NCBI GenBank assembly: GCA_903862935.1
Contig: CAIOZY010000046.1
Span: forward strand, 35,511 to 99,510
Length of the DNA: 64,000 nt
Reading direction: 5' to 3'
Source of the DNA: an uncultured Opitutaceae bacterium
GTDB taxonomy: Bacteria > Verrucomicrobiota > Verrucomicrobiia > Opitutales > Opitutaceae
This document shows positions 1 to 8,612 of this stretch, one piece after another. The notes beneath the pieces are model-generated. The model searched no databases and had not been told where the DNA came from. It saw only the letters and a list, made by a program, of their open reading frames with translations. Numbering within the stretch: position 1 is the stretch's first letter; each line of letters begins with the position of its first letter. A program made the translations under genes and the position numbers.

Positions 1-129
1 GGCGAGAGCGGCTGGAAGGGCCGCCGCCGCCGGAGGCGCAAGCCCGCAACGTCCCGTGGCAAGCCCGGCCAGGAGGGGGAGCGCGATCCACAGCAGGGGA
101 GCTCGGTGTCCGGGGATTCGGGCGTGCAC
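1..129 (-). CDS. Possible ComEC/Rec2-like N-terminus, truncated by window edge
   Basis: An open minus-strand frame runs from a GTG at 129 off the left end (43 codons seen). It reads as a short basic N-terminus followed by a hydrophobic stretch (LLWIALPLLAGLATG) and an Ala-rich tail, the pattern of the first membrane helix of the DNA-uptake channel ComEC. An in-frame stop lies just upstream, so GTG is the only plausible start here. A perfect TATAAT lies 8 bases before it. Too little is visible to prove the family; it could be any polytopic membrane protein. Confidence 0.35.
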   Translation of the reverse strand, partial: MHARIPGHRAPLLWIALPLLAGLATGRCGLAPPAAAALPAALA

Positions 130-137
130 GGCGTCCC

Positions 138-143
138 ATTATA
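138..143 (-). promoter_or_regulatory. -10 box (TATAAT) next to a GTG start
   Basis: Consensus TATAAT on the minus strand, 8 bases before the GTG at 129. Transcription would begin at or within a few bases of the start codon, so the transcript would be leaderless. No good -35 hexamer is seen at 17 bp spacing. Confidence 0.45.
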
Positions 144-245
144 GGTCCGGTCTCAGCCGGCCCCCGGGCCGGCGACACCTTTTGGTTGCGGGATCCCTCC
201 GGCGGGGCTTTCATGGCGGGTCGCCGGATCCGACCCGGCACCCTA

Positions 246-1610
246 ATGCCTCCCACCGCAGACCAAGGCGACCTGTTTGGCGAAGCCAGCCCTTCGGATC
301 CCGGAGAATCCCCGAGCGGGGCAGGCCCGGGGCGCGCCGCGTCCCGGCCGCTTGCCGCCCGGATGCGCCCGCGCCGGCTTGCCGAGGTCGCCGGACAGGA
401 GCACCTGCTCAAGCCCGGGAGCCTGCTCCCGCGGCTCGTGGCGCAGAACCGGTTCGGCTCCCTGATTTTCTACGGGCCGCCGGGGTGCGGGAAGACGAGC
501 CTCGCCGAGGCGATCGCCCGGGAGACCAGCAGCCGATTCGTGCGAATCAACGCCGTCATGTCGAACGTGGCGGAGCTGAGGGAGGTCCTGGCCTCGGCGC
601 GCCGGCGCCCCGAGGCCGCCACGATCCTCTTTATCGACGAGTTGCACCGGTTCAATAAGTCCCAGCAGGACCTGCTCCTGCCGGACGTGGAGGAGGGCAC
701 CGTTCGGCTGATCGGGGCCACCACCCACAACCCCGGCTTCTACGTCATCCCGACCCTGCTGTCCCGGAGCCACCTGTTCCGCCTGGAACCCCTGTCGCCC
801 GAGGTGATCGCCGACGTCCTGGCCCGGGCGCTCGCAGAGCCGGAGCGCGGCCTGGGCTCCCAGGGGGTGACGGCCGGGCGGGAGACCCTTGTCGACATGG
901 CGGTCCTTTGCGACGGGGACCTGCGCCGGGCCCTGAATGCCTTGGAGGTGATCGTCCTCGGGCTTCCGGCCGGCTCTGCCCTCTCCGCCTCAGAGATCGA
1001 GGTCTTCGCCCGGGAGCGGCACATCCGCTACGACGCCGACGAGGACGAGCACTACGACACGATCTCGGCCTTCATCAAGAGCTGCCGGGGGAGCGACCCC
1101 GACGCGGCGATGTACTGGCTGGCGAAGATGCTGGCCGGCGACGAGGATCCTCGCTTCATCGCCCGAAGGCTCGTGATCCTCGCAAGCGAGGACGTGGGGC
1201 TTGCCGACCCGGCGGCCCTTCCGCTCGCGGTCGCGGCCCATCACGCGGTCGAGTTCGTGGGGCTGCCGGAGGCGGAGCTCACGCTCGCCCACGCGACCCT
1301 CTACATCGCGACCGCGCCGAAGAGCAACTCGGCGACGATCGCCCTCGGCGAGGCCCGCCGGCTTTTGAAGGAGGAGCCCGTCCAGTCGGTCCCGGCCCAC
1401 CTGCGGGACAAGGGAGGGCAGGCGAGCAAGAGGCTCGGCCACGGCAAGGGCTACGCCTACTCCCACGAGTTTCCCGAGGGGATCTCGGGGCAGGAGTACC
1501 TGGAGAAACCTGTCCGCCTGTACGAGCCTAAGAAGGTCGGAGCGGAGGCGGCGATCGCCGAGAGGCTCGCACGCTGGCGAACGCTCAAAGCCCGGGCTGC
1601 CAAGCCATGA
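246..1610 (+). CDS. rarA: Replication-associated recombination protein A (AAA+ ATPase)
   Basis: A 454-residue RarA/MgsA/WRNIP1-family AAA+ ATPase, which acts at stalled replication forks. Visible are the family opening RPLAARMRPRRL, a Walker A GPPGCGKTS (about residues 77-85), Walker B ILFIDE followed by LHRFNKSQQD, the sensor-1 region IGATTHNP, and an arginine-finger segment LLSRS. The C-terminal tetramerisation part is present and the length is normal for the family. The ATG at 246 is chosen because MPPTADQGDLFG resembles the short N-terminal clamp-binding-type peptide of RarA; upstream ATGs at 186 and 213 would add low-complexity residues. It overlaps the next gene by 4 bp. No Shine-Dalgarno sequence is seen. 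Confidence 0.95.
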   Translation: MPPTADQGDLFGEASPSDPGESPSGAGPGRAASRPLAARMRPRRLAEVAGQEHLLKPGSLLPRLVAQNRFGSLIFYGPPGCGKTSLAEAIARETSSRFVRINAVMSNVAELREVLASARRRPEAATILFIDELHRFNKSQQDLLLPDVEEGTVRLIGATTHNPGFYVIPTLLSRSHLFRLEPLSPEVIADVLARALAEPERGLGSQGVTAGRETLVDMAVLCDGDLRRALNALEVIVLGLPAGSALSASEIEVFARERHIRYDADEDEHYDTISAFIKSCRGSDPDAAMYWLAKMLAGDEDPRFIARRLVILASEDVGLADPAALPLAVAAHHAVEFVGLPEAELTLAHATLYIATAPKSNSATIALGEARRLLKEEPVQSVPAHLRDKGGQASKRLGHGKGYAYSHEFPEGISGQEYLEKPVRLYEPKKVGAEAAIAERLARWRTLKARAAKP

Positions 1611-3241
1611 TCTTCATCGACATTGCCGGGGGCGTGGCGCTGATCCTCTTCGGGGTCCGATTCCTGCGAAAGGGCTTCGAGCGGATCCCGGGGCAGGGGC
1701 TTCACGGCTGGATCGAGCGCATGGCCCGCAGGCCGGGCCGGGCGACCCTGGGGGGGGCTGCGGTCGGGGCGGTCGCGCCCTCGTCGACGGCCCAGACGCT
1801 GCTTTCAATCCAGCTGGTCAAGTCCTCGCGGCTGCCCGTGGAATGGGTGCTGCCGTTCCTTCTCGGGGCCGACATCGGCATCACGACCTCGGTCCAGCTG
1901 ATCGCCCTTCATCTGTATGACCTGTATCCCCTGTTCCTGGTCGCCGGCCTGATCGGCTTCCAGTTCTGCCGGCGAGAGCTCCTGCGGGGGATAGGCCAGA
2001 TCATCCTTGGCCTTGGATTTATCTATCTGGCGATGAGCGTGATGGGAGAGGCCGCACACGCCCTCTCCGCGGACAAGGAGTTTGCGGTCGGCTTCGCCGT
2101 CCTACCCCGCCACCGGCTGCTCCTAGTCCTGTTTGCGGCCCTCCTGACGTTTGTGATGCAAAGCTCGACCGCGACAATCGGCCTTGCCCTTGCCTTCGCG
2201 GAGGCCGGCGGCTCGGCCCTGCCGCTCATGCTTCCGGTCGTCCTCGGGGCGAACCTGGGAATAGCCCTGATCTCCGGCGCGGTGGGCTGGCCGACCGCCG
2301 AGGGCCGGCAGCTGGCGGCGGGAAACATCGCCCTCAAGAGCCTGGGGATTGTTCTGGCCCTGTGGTTTTTCGGGCCGTTGGCGGAGTTGTGGGCGCGGAT
2401 GCCCTGGGGCGTCGCCCGGCAGTCGGCGGACTTCCACACCGCCTTCAACCTGGCCGTGGCCCTCGTGGGAATCGCCGTGACTTCGCCCCTGAACCGCCTG
2501 CTCGGGCGCTTCTTTTCCCCAAAGCCGCAGCCGCGGGCGGCGGGGGCCCCGTCGGCGACCCACCTGGATCCATCCGCCCTGTCGAGCCCGGTCTTCGCCC
2601 TTGCAAACGCCGGCCGGGAGATGTTGAGGATGGCCGACGAGGTGAGGGGGATGTACGCCGGGGCCTGGAAGGCATTCGTGGAGCGCGACGAGCAGCTCGC
2701 CCGCGAGGTCCGATCGCGGGACGATCGGGTCGACGAACTCCACGGTGCGATCAAGCGCTACCTCAGCCAGCTTTCCGGGGAGGCCATGACCCCGCGCGAC
2801 GCCCGATTCCAGCTGAGCCTGCTCAACTTCGCGAGCGAACTGGAGTCGCTCGGCGACACGGTCGACAAAAGCCTTTGCGGCGCGGCGATCCGCTGCGCCC
2901 GGGACAAGCCCTTCCTTGCGCCCGAGGACTTGGCCGATCTGCAGGCCCTCTACGAGCGGGTCCGGCGCCGGATGGAGCAGATGGTGTCGGCCCTGACCAC
3001 CCGGGACCGCGCGCTGGCCCGCGGCTTCCTTCAGGAGGGGGAGGAGCTCGAGAAATGGTGCGTGGAGGCTGAGAAGAGGCACTTCCAGCGCCTGGACGGC
3101 AAGGACCGCGCGATGACGGCCTCGACCGAGGGCTTCCTCCAGATGCTCAACGTTCTCCGCAGGATCAGCGGACAATTGAGCGCCCTGGGGCACACATTCC
3201 TAGCGGTCTGGCCCCAGGCGGTGAGGCCTGCGGCGCATTGA
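1607..3241 (+). CDS. Na/Pi cotransporter II-like protein with C-terminal PhoU-like domain
   Basis: A 544-residue membrane protein. The first ~310 residues form two inverted repeats of the Na/Pi-cotransporter family (NptA/YjbB type), and the last ~210 are helical and PhoU-like. The second repeat keeps the QSSTATIGLA signature; the first has APSSTAQTLL, so its usual Gln is replaced. A short loop rich in Pro/Ala separates the halves. It likely moves phosphate across the inner membrane, with direction (import or export) unknown. Its ATG overlaps the rarA stop (ATGA), implying co-transcription. Confidence 0.85.
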   Translation: MIFIDIAGGVALILFGVRFLRKGFERIPGQGLHGWIERMARRPGRATLGGAAVGAVAPSSTAQTLLSIQLVKSSRLPVEWVLPFLLGADIGITTSVQLIALHLYDLYPLFLVAGLIGFQFCRRELLRGIGQIILGLGFIYLAMSVMGEAAHALSADKEFAVGFAVLPRHRLLLVLFAALLTFVMQSSTATIGLALAFAEAGGSALPLMLPVVLGANLGIALISGAVGWPTAEGRQLAAGNIALKSLGIVLALWFFGPLAELWARMPWGVARQSADFHTAFNLAVALVGIAVTSPLNRLLGRFFSPKPQPRAAGAPSATHLDPSALSSPVFALANAGREMLRMADEVRGMYAGAWKAFVERDEQLAREVRSRDDRVDELHGAIKRYLSQLSGEAMTPRDARFQLSLLNFASELESLGDTVDKSLCGAAIRCARDKPFLAPEDLADLQALYERVRRRMEQMVSALTTRDRALARGFLQEGEELEKWCVEAEKRHFQRLDGKDRAMTASTEGFLQMLNVLRRISGQLSALGHTFLAVWPQAVRPAAH

Positions 3242-3283
3242 CAGCGGGCTTTCGGGTCGAGAGTTTTGTGGGCTCTCACCACC

Positions 3284-4390
3284 ATGCCCGACTCCCCCCA
3301 GGTTGTTTTTGATTCCGTGGACGCCGCCGCAGCCGACATTGCGGCGGGGCGCCTGGTCATCGTCACCGATGACGAGAACCGGGAGAACGAGGGAGACCTG
3401 ATCATGGCGGCCTCGAAGGCGACGCCCGAGACGGTGAACATGATGATCCGCTACGGGAGCGGGATTGTGTGCGTGCCCACCGTTGAGGCGCAGCTGCGCC
3501 GGCTCGGCCTGGGGCCCATGGTTGCGAGCAACCGGGAGAGTCACCGCACGGACTTCACGGTGAGCGTCGACGCCGCTGCGGGGATCACCACCGGGATCAG
3601 CGCCCGCGACCGCACCCGCACGATCCACATCCTGGGCGACCCGGACGCGCGGGCCGAGCAGCTCGTGCAGCCCGGCCACGTTTTCCCGTTGCGGGCCCGC
3701 CCCGGCGGCGTCCTCGAGCGGGCCGGGCACACCGAGGCCGCCGTAGACCTCGCGATCATCGCCGGGCAGCACCCGAGCGGGGTCCTGTGCGAGCTGGTGA
3801 ACGACGACGGCACGGTGCAGCGCCTGCCCCAGCTGGAGCAGTTTCGCAAGCGCTTCGACCTGAAGATGATCTCGATAGCCCAGTTGATCGAGTACCGGGC
3901 ACGCCGCGACCACCTGGTCGAGCTGGTGTGCACCCGTCCCTTCTCCTCGCAATTCGGGGCCTTCACGCTGCACGTCTTCCGCGGCAAGCTCGACGGTCGC
4001 CACCACATTGCGCTGACCGTGGGGTCGCTGGGCCCGGAGCCGACTCTGGTGCGCGTTCACAGCGGAAACCTCCTCGGGGACGTGTTCCGGATGAAGAGTC
4101 TGGACACCCAAAAGACCCTTGCGGGCTCCCTCGAGGCGATCGGCCGGGCCGGGCGGGGAGCCGTCCTGTACATGGCGCATGCGACGAGCGACGCCGATTT
4201 TGTCCGGCTACTCGACGCGCGGCCGGGCGAGGCCCCTCCGCTCATGAGCTTGCGCGACTACGGCACCGGCGCGCAGATCCTGGTCTCCCTCGGGCTGAAG
4301 AAAATCCGACTTTTGTCCAACAGCACCCGCCGGGCGGTCGGGCTCGACGGATACGGCCTGGAGATCATCGAGCAGCTCCCCGTCGGCTGA
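3284..4390 (+). CDS. ribB: 3,4-dihydroxy-2-butanone 4-phosphate synthase with degenerate GTP cyclohydrolase II domain
   Basis: A 368-residue RibBA-type fusion. The N-terminal ~205 residues are a full DHBP synthase (ribulose 5-phosphate to the four-carbon riboflavin precursor), with the metal/substrate motif DDENRENEGDL, the SHRTDFT segment, and the RPGGVLERAGHTEAAVDL region. The C-terminal half has the GTP cyclohydrolase II fold but lacks all three zinc-binding cysteines: residues 259-276 read HSGNLLGDVFRMKSLDTQ where active enzymes have HSECLTGD...RCDCG. So only RibB activity is expected, as in the RibBX-type proteins known elsewhere. ATG 3284 is chosen over the upstream GTG at 3266. The riboflavin gene ribH follows after 100 bp; no FMN riboswitch fits in the short leader. 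Confidence 0.9.
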   Translation: MPDSPQVVFDSVDAAAADIAAGRLVIVTDDENRENEGDLIMAASKATPETVNMMIRYGSGIVCVPTVEAQLRRLGLGPMVASNRESHRTDFTVSVDAAAGITTGISARDRTRTIHILGDPDARAEQLVQPGHVFPLRARPGGVLERAGHTEAAVDLAIIAGQHPSGVLCELVNDDGTVQRLPQLEQFRKRFDLKMISIAQLIEYRARRDHLVELVCTRPFSSQFGAFTLHVFRGKLDGRHHIALTVGSLGPEPTLVRVHSGNLLGDVFRMKSLDTQKTLAGSLEAIGRAGRGAVLYMAHATSDADFVRLLDARPGEAPPLMSLRDYGTGAQILVSLGLKKIRLLSNSTRRAVGLDGYGLEIIEQLPVG

Positions 4391-4490
4391 GCCGCCGGCC
4401 CCCCGGTAGGGGCAGAATTTTCACGTTGCGGATTGGCAGGGGGGCGTTGCACTGGTCCCCTCCGAGATCTTTCTGTCTGCGAAACCTCCC

Positions 4491-4964
4491 ATGAGTCTGT
4501 CTGCTCCCACATTCCCCGCGGTGTCCGGCGCCCCCTTCCGGGTGGCGGTCGCCGCGGCCTGCTACAACGAGAGCCTCGTGGGGGCTCTTCTGGACCGGAC
4601 GGTCGCCGCGCTGCGAAAGGCGGGGGTCGGTGCGAAGAAGCTGACGATCATCCGTGTGCCGGGCTCGAACGAGCTGCCCTCGGCGGCCCAGATGCTCGCC
4701 GGGAGCCTCCGGCCCGACGTCATCGTCGCCCTCGGGGTCATCATCCGGGGAGACACGATCCACTATGAGCTGATCTCCGAGGCGGTGACCCATGCGTTGC
4801 AGCGGGTCGCCCTGGACTCCCGGGTGCCGGTCATCAACGGTGTGGTCGTCGCCGAGAACCGCGCCCAAGCCGCCGCCCGCTGTACCGGAAGGATCGACCG
4901 CGGAGCTGAGTTTGCCCGCGCCGCGCTCGCCATGGCCGCCCTGCGGAGAAAGTTGCGCCGATGA
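4491..4964 (+). CDS. ribH: 6,7-dimethyl-8-ribityllumazine synthase
   Basis: A 157-residue lumazine synthase, the penultimate riboflavin step, joining the RibB product to the pyrimidine precursor. Family motifs are in order: RVAVAAACYNESL near the N-terminus, IRVPGSNELPSAA in the centre, then ALGVIIRGDTIHYELI containing the catalytic His, and a helical C-terminus. Length is normal. It sits between ribB and nusB, a common ribH-nusB arrangement, and overlaps nusB by 4 bp. The 100 bp leader has no clear ribosome-binding site. Confidence 0.95.
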   Translation: MSLSAPTFPAVSGAPFRVAVAAACYNESLVGALLDRTVAALRKAGVGAKKLTIIRVPGSNELPSAAQMLAGSLRPDVIVALGVIIRGDTIHYELISEAVTHALQRVALDSRVPVINGVVVAENRAQAAARCTGRIDRGAEFARAALAMAALRRKLRR

Positions 4965-5410
4965 GCCGCGCCCAATTTGCCCAGAGGAGGGAGGGCCGCG
5001 CCGCGGCCGTGCAGTACCTTTACGCCTGGAGCATCAACTCCCCGGCCAGCCTCGAGGACGACCTGAAGGTCTTCTTCGAGGGAATGGACAAGCCCCGGGA
5101 GTACTACGCCTTCGGCGAGGAGCTGATCCGCGGGGCGATCGAGAAGTCCTCCGAAATCGACGGTCACATCCGGTCGCTCGCCCACAACTGGGAGTTTGAC
5201 CGCATCGCCAAGATCGACCTGGCGATCCTGCGGGTGGCGATATTCGAGATGATGCACCGGCCGGACATCCCGCCGGTCGTGTCGATCAACGAGGCGATCG
5301 ACCTGTCGAAGGAGTTCTCGAACGCCGACGCGAAGCGCTTCATCAACGGGATCCTCGACCGGCTCAAGGACCAGATCGGCCGCGACGCCCGCAAGGCGTC
5401 GACGCCGTAG
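4961..5410 (+). CDS. nusB: Transcription antitermination protein NusB
   Basis: A 149-residue all-helical NusB, which with NusE (S10) binds boxA of rRNA leaders. It shows the N-terminal RREGRAAAVQYLYAW motif, the central WEFDRIAKIDLAILRVAIFEM block and the C-terminal INEAIDLSKEFSNADAKRFINGILD signature region. The ATG overlaps the ribH stop, so translation is probably coupled. ftsY follows 25 bp downstream. Confidence 0.95.
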   Translation: MSRAQFAQRREGRAAAVQYLYAWSINSPASLEDDLKVFFEGMDKPREYYAFGEELIRGAIEKSSEIDGHIRSLAHNWEFDRIAKIDLAILRVAIFEMMHRPDIPPVVSINEAIDLSKEFSNADAKRFINGILDRLKDQIGRDARKASTP

Positions 5411-5435
5411 GCTCCGGGCGCGGCGGCCCCCCTGC

Positions 5436-6359
5436 ATGCTCCCGCTCTTCAAGAAATTCAAGGACGGGCTCGCCAAGACGGTCTCGGCGATCGCCGGCCG
5501 CACCCGGGGGCTGTTCGGCGGCAGGAAGATCGACGCCGCCTCGCTCGGGGAGTTGGAGGAGGCTCTCTACACGGCGGACTTTGGCGTCGAGACCACCGCC
5601 GAGATCGTCGCCGAGATCGGCGCCGCGTTCCGGCACGACCCGCAGCTTCAGGGGCGGCGCGCGGCGGAGATCGGCGCGGCGGTCCTGAGGAAGGCCTTGG
5701 CCGGCAGCGAGGGGCGGCTCGAAACAGGGGCAAGGACCGGGGCGCCGGTCGTGATCGCCATCATCGGCGTCAACGGCTCGGGGAAGACGACCACCTGCGC
5801 AAAGCTTGCCTGGAGGCTCAAGCAGGACGGCCGCTCGGTTATCGTTGCGGCTGCGGACACCTTTCGGGCGGCGGCGATCGAGCAGCTCCAGGTGTGGGCG
5901 CGGCGGCTTGACCTGGAGTTGATATCGACCCAGACGGGGGCGGACTCCGCGGCCGTGGCCTTCGACGCTTGGCAGGCCGCCAAGGCCCGCGGGAGGGACT
6001 TTCTGGTCATCGACACGGCCGGCCGGCTGCACACCAAGTCAAACCTCATGGAGGAGCTCGCGAAGATCCGCCGGGTCCTCCAGAAGAACGACCCCTTGGC
6101 GCCCCACCACCGGTGGCTCGTCGTGGACGGCTCTCTGGGCGCCAACTCGATCGAGCAGGCGAAGGTCTTTCACAAAAGTTTCGGCCTCACGGGGCTGGTC
6201 GTCACGAAGCTTGACGGGACGAGCCGCGGGGGGGCTCTGGTGGGGATCTACCGCCAGCTCGGGATCCCGATCTATTTCATCGGCCTGGGGGAACAGGCGG
6301 AGGACCTGCAGCCCTTCAGCGTGGCTGACTACGCCGACGCCGTCTTCGGGCTGAAGTGA
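5436..6359 (+). CDS. ftsY: Signal recognition particle receptor FtsY
   Basis: A 307-residue SRP-type GTPase (NG domain), the membrane receptor that delivers ribosome-nascent chains to SecYEG. Visible are the N-domain helices, G1 GVNGSGKTT (about 111-119), the DTFRAAAIEQL box, G3 DTAGR (193-197), G4 TKLD (257-260) and GGALVGIYRQLGIPI. The acidic A domain of E. coli FtsY is missing, as in many phyla; a short amphipathic N-terminus (LPLFKKFKDGLAKTV) may serve membrane contact. It ends convergently, 16 bp from the next minus-strand gene, with a small GGCC/GGCC hairpin between. Confidence 0.95.
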   Translation: MLPLFKKFKDGLAKTVSAIAGRTRGLFGGRKIDAASLGELEEALYTADFGVETTAEIVAEIGAAFRHDPQLQGRRAAEIGAAVLRKALAGSEGRLETGARTGAPVVIAIIGVNGSGKTTTCAKLAWRLKQDGRSVIVAAADTFRAAAIEQLQVWARRLDLELISTQTGADSAAVAFDAWQAAKARGRDFLVIDTAGRLHTKSNLMEELAKIRRVLQKNDPLAPHHRWLVVDGSLGANSIEQAKVFHKSFGLTGLVVTKLDGTSRGGALVGIYRQLGIPIYFIGLGEQAEDLQPFSVADYADAVFGLK

Positions 6360-6375
6360 CGGCCGAAGGGCCGGC

Positions 6376-7911
6376 TCAGAGGGCCTCGGCGAGCAGCTTC
6401 ACGTCGTAAAGCCACCAGGATCCGTCGCGGCGCTCGACCCGCGCTAGGCACTGGCTGCCCTCCTTGAGGGGCCGCATCTGGTCGCGAGAGGCGAAGAAGA
6501 CGTGCTGGCCCGGTTCCAGCAGTCCGGGAATCAGGCCGGTCTCGATCACCAGGGTACCAAAGTCGGGGGACAGGGAGACGATGCTGCCGCTGATAGGGTA
6601 ACCGAGGAGCTGCTCGGGGGTCGCCCCGCAGTTGCAGTTTGTGTTGGCTGCCTCGAGCAACTGGCGCTCCGGCACCGTCACGGCGACCGTGCGCACGACC
6701 GGCCCGGGGGCCGTGTAGGCCACGATGGCGCGGGGCTTGGCGTGGCCCCCTGTAAAGTCGGAGACAAGTGCAAGCCGCGGCGATGCCGCAGGGCATCCGG
6801 AGGCCGGCACACCGAGGGTTATCGGGGCCCCGGCCTCAAGTTCCGGGGAAACCCGGCAGAGCCGAACTTCACCCGTCGCGGATCCCGCGGCAGGGGCCAC
6901 CCAGCTGACCAGAGCGGCTCCGTCGTGGATCAGCGCCACCGAAGGCCGCCCGGAGCCGATACCGTCGGCCAGCCGGATCGGCATCAGGAAGCGGGTGCCC
7001 GCGTCCGAGGAGGACGAGTAGAGCAGGCGGGGGTCCTCGTCGGCTCCGGTGAACCAGGCAGCCGCAAGGCGGCTCCCGTCGGCCGCGATCGCCGGCCCGG
7101 CAACCTGCGCCGGAGAGGGGGCCCCGTGCGGGATCCAGTTGTCCGGCGAGAGCACATGGCGATCCTCCCAGCGCCGGCCGTGCAGGCGCGCAATGGCGAT
7201 GTCGCGCGCGCCTTCGTCGGCGATTGCCCGGTACAGAAGGACTGCGCCGCCGTCGAGAAGCTCAGCCATCTGCGGCTGGCAGCCCTCGCTCACCGAAGGG
7301 TCAAACGCGTAGTCCGGGGCGATGGTCATGGGCCCGGACAGAAACCTCAGGAAAAGAGCCGTCTTTCCGGCCGAGCGGGCGTCGAGCCAGGCGGCGAGGA
7401 CCCGGCCATCCTGGAGTGTGGCGAGGCTCACCTGCCCGGCGGAGCGGCTTTCCTTGGAGAGGGGAAGGGGCGGGCTCCACGTTGCGCCTTCGTCGTCAGA
7501 CTGGCTCACCAGGACCGTCGGGCCGGGTTGCCGGACAGTCCAGGCTGCCGCGAGGTGGCCTTTCGCGCTCGCGGTGATCGCCGGAGAGTCGTCGCCATCG
7601 GTCCAGCCGGTGGCGCTGGCAATCACGCGGGGCGAACCCCACCGTCCTGAGGCGGGATCGAAGTGGGCGCAGCGCACGACAGGGGCAGCGGCGGCTGCGG
7701 GGGGGGGCAGGGGCTGCGGGACCTCGATCCAGGCGAGCCAAACCCCTCCATCGCGGTCGGCGGAGAAAACCGCCGCGCGGGACCCCGGACCCGCAGGCGA
7801 GGGGATCCCCGTCTGCTCGATCGGAAACAGGGCGGCCGAGCCGGCGCCCCGGGCTGCCTCGGGTGCCAAGGCGAGCACGGCTGCGGCGGTCAGTGTCGCG
7901 GCGAGGCGCAT
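6376..7911 (-). CDS. Secreted sialidase-fold beta-propeller protein with CusF-like C-terminal domain
   Basis: A 511-residue protein with a signal peptide (about 1-22). Its middle is a BNR/sialidase-type propeller: a clear Asp-box SQSDDEGATW at about 136-145 and a weaker one, SSSSDAGTRF. The last ~75 residues (from GYPISGSIVSL) match the layout of the small copper-binding CusF-like beta-barrel, including LIPGL, yet the usual His and Met metal ligands are absent. Catalytic sialidase residues cannot be confirmed. The ATG at 7911 overlaps the modB stop by one base (TGATG), so it is co-transcribed with modB and glmS. Function unknown. Confidence 0.75.
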   Translation of the reverse strand: MRLAATLTAAAVLALAPEAARGAGSAALFPIEQTGIPSPAGPGSRAAVFSADRDGGVWLAWIEVPQPLPPPAAAAAPVVRCAHFDPASGRWGSPRVIASATGWTDGDDSPAITASAKGHLAAAWTVRQPGPTVLVSQSDDEGATWSPPLPLSKESRSAGQVSLATLQDGRVLAAWLDARSAGKTALFLRFLSGPMTIAPDYAFDPSVSEGCQPQMAELLDGGAVLLYRAIADEGARDIAIARLHGRRWEDRHVLSPDNWIPHGAPSPAQVAGPAIAADGSRLAAAWFTGADEDPRLLYSSSSDAGTRFLMPIRLADGIGSGRPSVALIHDGAALVSWVAPAAGSATGEVRLCRVSPELEAGAPITLGVPASGCPAASPRLALVSDFTGGHAKPRAIVAYTAPGPVVRTVAVTVPERQLLEAANTNCNCGATPEQLLGYPISGSIVSLSPDFGTLVIETGLIPGLLEPGQHVFFASRDQMRPLKEGSQCLARVERRDGSWWLYDVKLLAEAL

Positions 7912-8612
7912 CAGGTCTTCAATAGCCGATTGTGCCGGCGTTGCAAGAGAGTGACGGCCATCAACAGCGCAAAGGACATCACCAGCAGCAGGGCGGCGAA
8001 GGCGTGGGCCTGGTCGTAGTCGAGCGCCTGAACGGTGTCGTACAGTTCGATGCTCGCCACCTTGGTCACCCCGGGGATCGAGCCGCCGATCATCAGGACG
8101 ACCCCGAACTCGCCCAGCGTGTGGGCGAAGCCGAGGGTCAGCCCTGCGGCGATCCCGCGCCAGGCCAGCGGCAGGTGAAGGCGCTGCCAGACCCTCCGGG
8201 GGGATGCCCCGAGTGCCGCCCCGGCGTCGAGCAGGTCCTTCGGAACGGCCCGCAGCGCCGCCTGGAACGGCTGCACGGCGAAAGGCAGCGAATAGAACAC
8301 CGAGGCGATCACAAGCCCGGTGAACGAGAAGGCGAGCGAGGTTCCCGTGAGGGCCCTCCACCAGCTGCCCGGGGCGTGGCGCGGGGAGAAGACCATCAGC
8401 ATGTAGAAGCCGATCACCGTCGGGGGGAGGACCACCGGCAGGGTGACCAGCGCCTCGACGGCGGGCGCGAGCCTGCAGCGGGTCGTGTTCAGCCAGTGGG
8501 CGATCGGCAGGCCCACGGCGGCCAGGACCGCTGTCGTGGTGGCCGCAAGCCTCAGGGTCAGGGCCAGGGACTGCCACGCCGGGGCGGGAAGGCCGAGGAA
8601 CCCGGAATTCAT
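7911..8612 (-). CDS. modB: Molybdate ABC transporter permease (orphan)
   Basis: A 233-residue ABC permease of the ModB/CysTW family with about five membrane helices and the cytoplasmic EAA-type loop DAGAALGASPRRVWQRLHLP that contacts the ATPase. The segments LPVVLPPTVIGFYML and TLGEFGVVLMIGGSIPG are typical of molybdate/tungstate permeases. No ModA binding protein or ModC ATPase gene lies beside it; instead it is wedged between glmS (4-bp overlap) and the propeller gene (1-bp overlap). Partners must be encoded elsewhere, or it serves another substrate. Confidence 0.85.
   Translation of the reverse strand: MNSGFLGLPAPAWQSLALTLRLAATTTAVLAAVGLPIAHWLNTTRCRLAPAVEALVTLPVVLPPTVIGFYMLMVFSPRHAPGSWWRALTGTSLAFSFTGLVIASVFYSLPFAVQPFQAALRAVPKDLLDAGAALGASPRRVWQRLHLPLAWRGIAAGLTLGFAHTLGEFGVVLMIGGSIPGVTKVASIELYDTVQALDYDQAHAFAALLLVMSFALLMAVTLLQRRHNRLLKT

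Noticed and set aside
3242..3283. FMN riboswitch before ribB
   Set aside because: Leader of about 40 bases is too short and lacks the RFN pattern; the 100-bp ribH leader also lacks it.
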